Below are positions 59,630 through 64,000 of a DNA stretch of 64,000 bases, piece by piece (the first letter of the stretch is position 1; every line of letters begins with the position of its first letter). The stretch is from Verrucomicrobiota bacterium (GTDB taxonomy: Bacteria; Verrucomicrobiota; Verrucomicrobiia; Limisphaerales; J093). The position numbers and the translations under genes are program-made. The notes beneath the pieces are model-generated. The model was not told the DNA's origin. It made no database searches and was given only the letters and a program-made list of their open reading frames with translations. The stretch is taken from positions 797,629 to 861,628 of the forward strand of contig JAOSKK010000001.1 of NCBI GenBank assembly GCA_027493615.1. The letters run 5' to 3'.

Positions 59630-59730
59630 GTAGGCGCCAACGTGAGGAGGCGAAGGGTACTGTCCCCGGCCCACAACGCCTCCTCACGTCGGCCCCTACG
59701 CCCGGAACGCCTCCTCGCGTCGGCGCCTAC
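59630..59730. repeat. Three family B palindromes downstream of the PQQ-type gene
   Basis: A forward copy with complete head, GTAGGCGCCAACGTGAGGAG (from 59630), and two inverted copies, 59678-59699 and 59709-59730, each ending CTAC. Same arrangement (one forward, two inverted) as at 49038-49138. The sequence between the copies, GCGAAGG/AGTACTG..CCC, is also shared between the two loci. Confidence 0.85.
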
Positions 59731-59784
59731 GACGGGGAAGGGGTTTCGAGGTTAAAAGGAAAGGGGGAGAAGCCTGGGCGCCCC

Positions 59785-60845
59785 TCAGTTCTGGGTCAGG
59801 TGAATGTTGCCCCCGCTGGTGCGAAGGCGGAGCTGGCGGCCGCCTTCGCCGATCCGGCCCACGAGTTCGCTGCGTTTGACTGTGCCCTGAACGGTGACCG
59901 GCAGGTCCGTCTGGACGCTTCCCCGCTGGTACGCGCGTCGATGTCGGCGTGGATTTCGCGAGGAACGGTCAGGCGGACGTTGCCCCCCGAGGTCGAAAGC
60001 CGGCAATCGCCGGTTTGGTCCGCCGCGAGCGTGGCGCTGACGGATCCGCCGGAAGTGGAGGCCTCCACGGCGGCATGCGCGTTGCGGATGTCGATGCTGC
60101 CGCCGGACGTGCCGACCTCGAGCGGGCCGTAGGCGTTGTCGACGCGGATCGAGCCGCCGGAGGTGCTGAGCCGGGCGGCGGCCCTGGCGAGCTCGAGGGT
60201 AACCTTGCCGCCGGAGGTGCGCAGATCCGCAGGCTGGCTGGCGGCCTTGACGGAAATGCTGCCGCCGGAGGTGCGGACGTGACGGGGCCCTGGATGGCCC
60301 CGAGTTTGAGCGATCCACCGGAGGTGCTGGCGAGACGTTGCCCTCGAGGTCGGGGACCGTGATCGATCCGCCCGCGGTCTTGAGGTCGAGATCGAACCGG
60401 GGGGCAACGTGACGGTGTACCGCACCTGCAGGCCCGAACCCCAGTTTCGCCAGGACTTCAAGGAGGAGTCGAGGCGGGCGCGGACGACGACCGTGTCATC
60501 CTGCTGTTCGAAGCTGATCTGGTGCGCGGCCAGGAGCTGGCGGGCCTTCTGCTCGGAGGTGCGCCGCACTTCGCGGTCGACCGTGATGTCAACTTCAGGG
60601 CGGTCGCTGGTGCGGATGTCAATCGCGCCGCGGTCCACGTCCATGACGAGTTTGCCGCCGGGGGCGACGGTGAAGGTGCGGTTGAGGTGAACCGGCGGGA
60701 TGGCGACGTCGCTGGCGTCGGCCGCCGCCCGGCTGCGCGTGCAGCCGGTTGAGGTGCCGAGCAGCGCCAGGAGCGCGAGGGTCAGGGCGACGCTGCTCGC
60801 GTCCAGGAGGCGGGCCGCCGGTGGAAGGTACGGTTGTGATTTCAT
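59785..60845 (-). CDS. DUF4097 beta-helix lipoprotein (about 3 frameshifts)
   Basis: About 353 residues. Lipoprotein signal LTLALLALLGTSTGCTRS (Cys after STG). Then a DUF4097 adhesin-like domain whose C-terminal half is a repeat of the word TSGGSI/TSGGNV about every 20 residues (VRTSGGSISVKAAS, LRTSGGKVTLELARA, LSTSGGSIRVDNAYG, STSGGSVSATLAA). The repeat spacing fits a right-handed beta-helix. Frame changes lie near 60390, 60290 and 59930. It sits beside a sigma/anti-sigma block, as DUF4097 genes often do, and is probably controlled by it. Confidence 0.78.
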
Positions 60846-60908
60846 GGTCGATCGGAGTCCGTGCGGGAAACCGGCGGGCCGGGCCGACGGGTTCGCGCCT
60901 GTCTGTTG

Positions 60909-61355
60909 TTACCCGGCGGGGCGACTTTTGGTTTCAGATAATTTCGCCCGTTCGAGCGCTTCGAGGGTTTCCGCCTCCCGACGGCCGACAGCGATGTAGT
61001 AGATGAGGTACGCGAGGCCGATCCCCGCAGGGATCAGGCCAAACCACGCGACCTCCGGCTCATCCACGCCGCGGAGGGCGATGATGGCCCCGAGGCCGAC
61101 GAAGAGCCAGATGAGGCCTTTGAGAAGGTTGCGACGCGGGGTGTAGGGTTTGACGTCCTCGGCGAAGAACACCTCAGGCAAGGGCGGCACGTCGACGCCC
61201 TTGTCGATCGCGGCCATGCGTTCCTGGTGGTACAGGGTGTAGATGTCACGTCGCTTGCGGTAGTTCGTGTAGACGGCCAGCATGGCGATGGCACAGCCGA
61301 ACACGATGCCGAACAGCGGGATCATGAAGGGCCAGAACTCGAAGGAGGCAAACAT
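60909..61355 (-). CDS. DUF6249-type membrane protein of the sigma factor block
   Basis: 148 residues. First helix FMIPLFGIVFGCAIAMLAVY, then a cytoplasmic loop RKRRDIYTLYHQERMAAIDK GVDVPPLPE-type segment, then two further helices LIWLFVGLGAIIALRG and FGLIPAGIGLAYLIYYIAVG. The charged QERMAAIDKG region is typical of this small family, found next to ECF sigma and anti-sigma genes. Divergent from the sigma gene. The ATG at 61355 follows GAAGGAGG, a strong ribosome-binding site. Confidence 0.75.
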   Translation of the reverse strand: MFASFEFWPFMIPLFGIVFGCAIAMLAVYTNYRKRRDIYTLYHQERMAAIDKGVDVPPLPEVFFAEDVKPYTPRRNLLKGLIWLFVGLGAIIALRGVDEPEVAWFGLIPAGIGLAYLIYYIAVGRREAETLEALERAKLSETKSRPAG

Positions 61356-61464
61356 GGTCTTGCAGGCTGAAGGTGATGGTCTTGTTGTCATGCCCCCACC
61401 GGTCCCGGGGGCGTCATCTGCCGTTTCGACTGCGAGGGTCCGCGCGAGGTTTCAGGAAACTCTT

Positions 61465-61493
61465 TGAAACTCGTTGGGCGATGGCGCAGTCTC
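61465..61493 (+). promoter_or_regulatory. Possible ECF-type promoter before the sigma gene
   Basis: TGAAACT (61465-61471) and AGTCTC (61488-61493) separated by 16 bases, about 100 bases before the sigma start. ECF promoters commonly have a GAAAC-like -35 and a TC-rich -10, and such sigma genes often control themselves. This is a pattern match only. Confidence 0.25.
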
Positions 61494-61592
61494 AAGTACC
61501 AGCGTGGGGCTGTCGACGTCCGACACGCTGCCGGCAAGCCGGCCTGGCAGGCGGTGCCCCTCGTTCCGACCCAGCCGCCCTGCCGCATCCTG

Positions 61593-62176
61593 ATGGACGA
61601 CGCGATCCGCGAGCGATTGGCGGCCCGGGAGTACCGGGAGGCTTTCGAGCACCTGCTCGAGGTCTACCAGGAGCGGGTGTTTCGGCTGGCCGTCAGCATG
61701 TTGCGCGACGAAACCGCCGCCGAAGACGTGACACAGGACATCTTGCTGAAAGTGTGGAAGGCGCTGCCCGGCTTCCAGGGCACGGCGGCCCTGTCCACCT
61801 GGCTGTACGCGATTGCGCGCAACACGTGCCTCACGGAGCTCAAGCGCCGCAGCCGTCGTCCCACCGTCTCGCTGGATGCTCCCGAGTCTGGCGGGTTGGG
61901 GGAATCGCTGCCGGCTTTGCAGACGACGGGTCCGGAGGTTGGAGCCGAACTGGATGTCCAGGCCCTGCTGGCCCGGTTGCCCGAGAAGTACCGCCGCGTC
62001 GTGACCCTGTTTTATCTCGAACAGAAATCGTACGAACAGGTGGCGGCTGTGCTGGGGTTGCCGTTGGGGACGGTCAAGACGTTTCTCTTCCGCGCCCGCA
62101 AGTCGCTGCTGGATCTGGCGCAACGGCAGTCCTGTCTGCCGGCATCGCCGGTGCCTTCCCCTCGCCTTCCTCCTGA
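61593..62176 (+). CDS. RNA polymerase sigma factor, ECF/sigma-70 family (frameshift near the 3' end)
   Basis: About 194 residues. Region 2: FEHLLEVYQERVFRLAVSML, AAEDVTQDILLKVWKALPGF and STWLYAIARNTCLTELKRRS; region 4: LLARLPEKYRRVVTLFYLEQ, SYEQVAAVLGLPLGTVKTFL and FRARKSLLDLAQRQS. In the region 4 frame no stop occurs until far downstream; a one-base change near 62115-62150 moves into the frame ending at TGA 62174-62176, just before the anti-sigma ATG. The 5' end at 61593 begins the conserved region. Confidence 0.85.
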
Positions 62177-62181
62177 ACGTC

Positions 62182-62724
62182 ATGGCCTGCCCCGCTTTCG
62201 AGGTTCTCATCGCGGACTGGCTGGAAGGACACCTTCCACCGGGGGAGGCGTCGAACGTGGTGCGGCACCTCGAGGGATGCCACCAGTGTGCCGAGTTTGC
62301 GCGGCAATGGCGGGTGCTCGATGCCGGGCTCAGCCGGGTGCTGCGTCCGCCCGCGTTATCGGCTGGCTTCCAGCAACGGCTGTGGCAGCGCATCGCAACC
62401 GATGGTCTCGCCCACGATCCAGCGAACCGCGAGGAACTCAAGGAGCGAACGCAAGCGGAATACGAGCGGATCTTGACCCGGATGCAGCGGCGGGTCTGGT
62501 CGTTCGGGGCGGTGCTCGACACCCTCGGTTTGGGGCTGTTGGTGGCCGCGACGGCGACGGCCGCGGTGGTGCACGCTCCGAAGCTGCTGCAAGCCCTCCC
62601 GCCCGAGCTGCAGGGGCGATTTCCCTCGCCGCTTTGGCTTGGGGCGGTTTTGGGGGTCGCGGTGCTGGTGCTCGGCGTGCTGGCGGTGTGCCGGCGGCCG
62701 GGACGACTGCGTTCCTGGCTCTGA
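62182..62724 (+). CDS. Anti-sigma factor with zinc-finger domain
   Basis: 180 residues, intact. N-terminal ZAS-type motif CPAFEVLIADWLEGHLPPGE and VVRHLEGCHQCAEFARQWRV (HxxxCxxC), one helical linker, then two membrane segments TLGLGLLVAATATAAVVHA and LWLGAVLGVAVLVLGVLAV. It would bind and hold the sigma factor encoded immediately upstream. Confidence 0.85.
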   Translation: MACPAFEVLIADWLEGHLPPGEASNVVRHLEGCHQCAEFARQWRVLDAGLSRVLRPPALSAGFQQRLWQRIATDGLAHDPANREELKERTQAEYERILTRMQRRVWSFGAVLDTLGLGLLVAATATAAVVHAPKLLQALPPELQGRFPSPLWLGAVLGVAVLVLGVLAVCRRPGRLRSWL

Positions 62725-62729
62725 GCGCG

Positions 62730-64000
62730 TCAGTAGTTCAGGGCCGGCGCGTTGGTTTGGCCGATCCGGATGATGATGGGCGTGCTGCTGGCGCCGGCGC
62801 TGGCGTTGAGCACGTAGCCGGCATCCAGGGCCTTGTCGATGCGCAGGCGCGTTTCCGAGAAGTGCGCCTTGGTGTAGGTGTCGAGCCCGGAGTGTTCCTG
62901 GGCCTGGGCCAGGCGCGTGCTGAGCTGGCGCAGGTGGAGGAGGGCGAGGTTGGCGATGGGCTTGTGCGAGGCCTGCCGCCAGCTCTCGGGCATGCTCAGA
63001 TCGATGAGCCGCTCGACGTACTCGCGTTGGAGGTTGCGGCGCAGGCTCGAGATCATGGGTTGGCGGTTCGAGTAGGTGCCGGGTCCCAGGTCGAGTTCGG
63101 ACCACACCTCGGCCTCGAGGGTCTTGAGGATCTCGGGCAGGGTGATCATGTCCTCGGTGGCCGGGGTGAGGAACTCGTTGTCATAGACGCGACCCAGCGT
63201 GCCCGGGTTGAGCAGGCGGGTGAGCAACGTCGATTGGATCCCCATGATGCGGTCGTGCACGGGCCAGGTCGGGTCCTCGAAGGACGCCGAGTACTGATCC
63301 AGCCACTTGTCCACCGTCATGCGCCGCAGCAGCTCGGGGGTGAGGCCAAAAGCGGCGTCGCGGAAGCCGTTTTCAAGGACGAAACGCAGGGCGTCGCGCT
63401 GGTCCTTGACGGGCACGACCTCGATGGGGGTGCGATTGCCCGGGTCGCCTTTCTTGTCCCGGTTGACGAAAGCGCCGCCGAGCCAGCCGGCCATCATGCC
63501 GAGGGCGCGGGTCTGGAGGGCGAGCGTCATCTCGTAACCGTAACGGGCGCGGGCCCAGCTCTGACCGTCCTTGACGAACTTGTCGACAAGGCGTTCGCGA
63601 TGGAAGCGGGCGAGTTCGAGCTGGCGTTTGGCGTAGTTCAGAGGGTCGGCGGCGAAGTCATAGCGGCGGGCAAAGGGGTCGGGGCCGAGGGTGTCCTCGT
63701 CGGTGGCGTAGGTGAGCTCCGGCTCGGAGGTCCGCTGCAGGATGGACTTGAGATCGTCCGGCTTCTCGGCGAGGGGCGTAGCCGTACTCGATGGCCCAGA
63801 AGTCGTAGGGGCCGATGTCGATCATCCCGTAGTCGCCCTGCTGGTCACGGTCTTCCCAGTTGAAGATGTTGACGGGGAGATAGTCCATGACCGAGCCGGC
63901 GAAGGGTTTCTTGCCCTTGACCTCGGGGCTGTTGATCTGCTCGAGGGTGTAGATGCTCGAGGAGCGGAAGTTGTGGCGCAGGCCGAGGGTGTGTCCGACC
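62730..64000 (-). CDS. Zinc-dependent metalloprotease, DUF4953 type (partial, one frameshift)
   Basis: C-terminal part of the gene; its 5' end lies beyond the window. At the edge it reads VGHTLGLRHNFRSSSIYTLE, the HEXXHXXGLRH zinc site whose first residues are outside. Then VMDYLPVNIFNWEDRDQQGD and YGMIDIGPYDFWAIEYGY, after a frame change near 63775 ALNYAKRQLELARFHRERLV, TRALGMMAGWLGGAFVNRDK, PVKDQRDALRFVLENGFRDA and the end IIIRIGQTNAPALNY. These are large exported proteases of unknown substrate. It is convergent with the anti-sigma gene, 5 bp apart. Confidence 0.85.

Noticed and set aside
61464-63863. 799-residue open frame starting with the sigma factor
   Set aside because: Beyond about 62150 the translation is Arg/Gly/Ala-rich and runs through the anti-sigma gene and antisense to the metalloprotease; it is a shadow caused by a frameshift removing the sigma stop.

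Overview
The window is high-GC DNA that most resembles a Verrucomicrobiota chromosome of the Limisphaerales/Pedosphaerales type. This is inferred from gene content: a type II pseudopilin, a PEP-CTERM protein, Tat-exported Gfo/Idh/MocA dehydrogenases, DUF1080 and LamG proteins, GH97 and DUF5060 glycosidases, a sigma/anti-sigma/DUF6249/DUF4097 block and dispersed GTAG-headed palindromes. No rRNA, tRNA, CRISPR array or prophage was recognised.

Layout. 1-5.2 kb: partial pseudopilin (-), L-serine ammonia-lyase (+), a tandem palindrome array, a decayed glycoside-hydrolase-like gene (-) and a Tat-exported FucI-like protein (-). 5.3-6.3 kb: a REP-associated tyrosine transposase bracketed by a 30-bp inverted repeat. 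6.4-19.2 kb: a GltD-like flavoprotein, then a complex I operon (nuoABCDHIJK, two NuoL/MrpD-like subunits with an 86-residue membrane protein between them, nuoM, nuoN). It has no nuoEFG. 19.3-25 kb: a PEP-CTERM CHRD protein (-), then 2-oxoacid:ferredoxin oxidoreductase korAB with a two-component pair. Together these suggest reduced ferredoxin made from 2-oxoacids feeds an enlarged, ferredoxin-type complex I. 25-34.3 kb: LysM amidase, gene fragments, a GH97-sugar porter operon, YceI, a secreted oxidoreductase and a triple-repeat beta protein. 34.6-46 kb: a DUF5060 glycosidase, a PocR-AraC regulator, a second secreted oxidoreductase, purH, hflX and a NarL-type two-component pair. 46.2-64 kb: a phosphoesterase, a symporter-mannonate dehydratase-like pair, a DUF1080 protein, a LamG/Big2 surface protein, a NusG paralogue, a PQQ-type propeller, an ECF sigma/anti-sigma block and a partial DUF4953 metalloprotease.

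Caution on the sequence: about 25 otherwise well-conserved genes carry one or more single-base frameshifts, mostly in G or C runs. They hit housekeeping genes (purH, hflX, nuoA/B/D/H/I/J) as often as accessory ones, so most look like assembly indels rather than mutations. Such genes are reported over their whole span with approximate shift positions. The glycosidase-like gene at 2350-3440 and the fragments at 26046-26660 look truly decayed.
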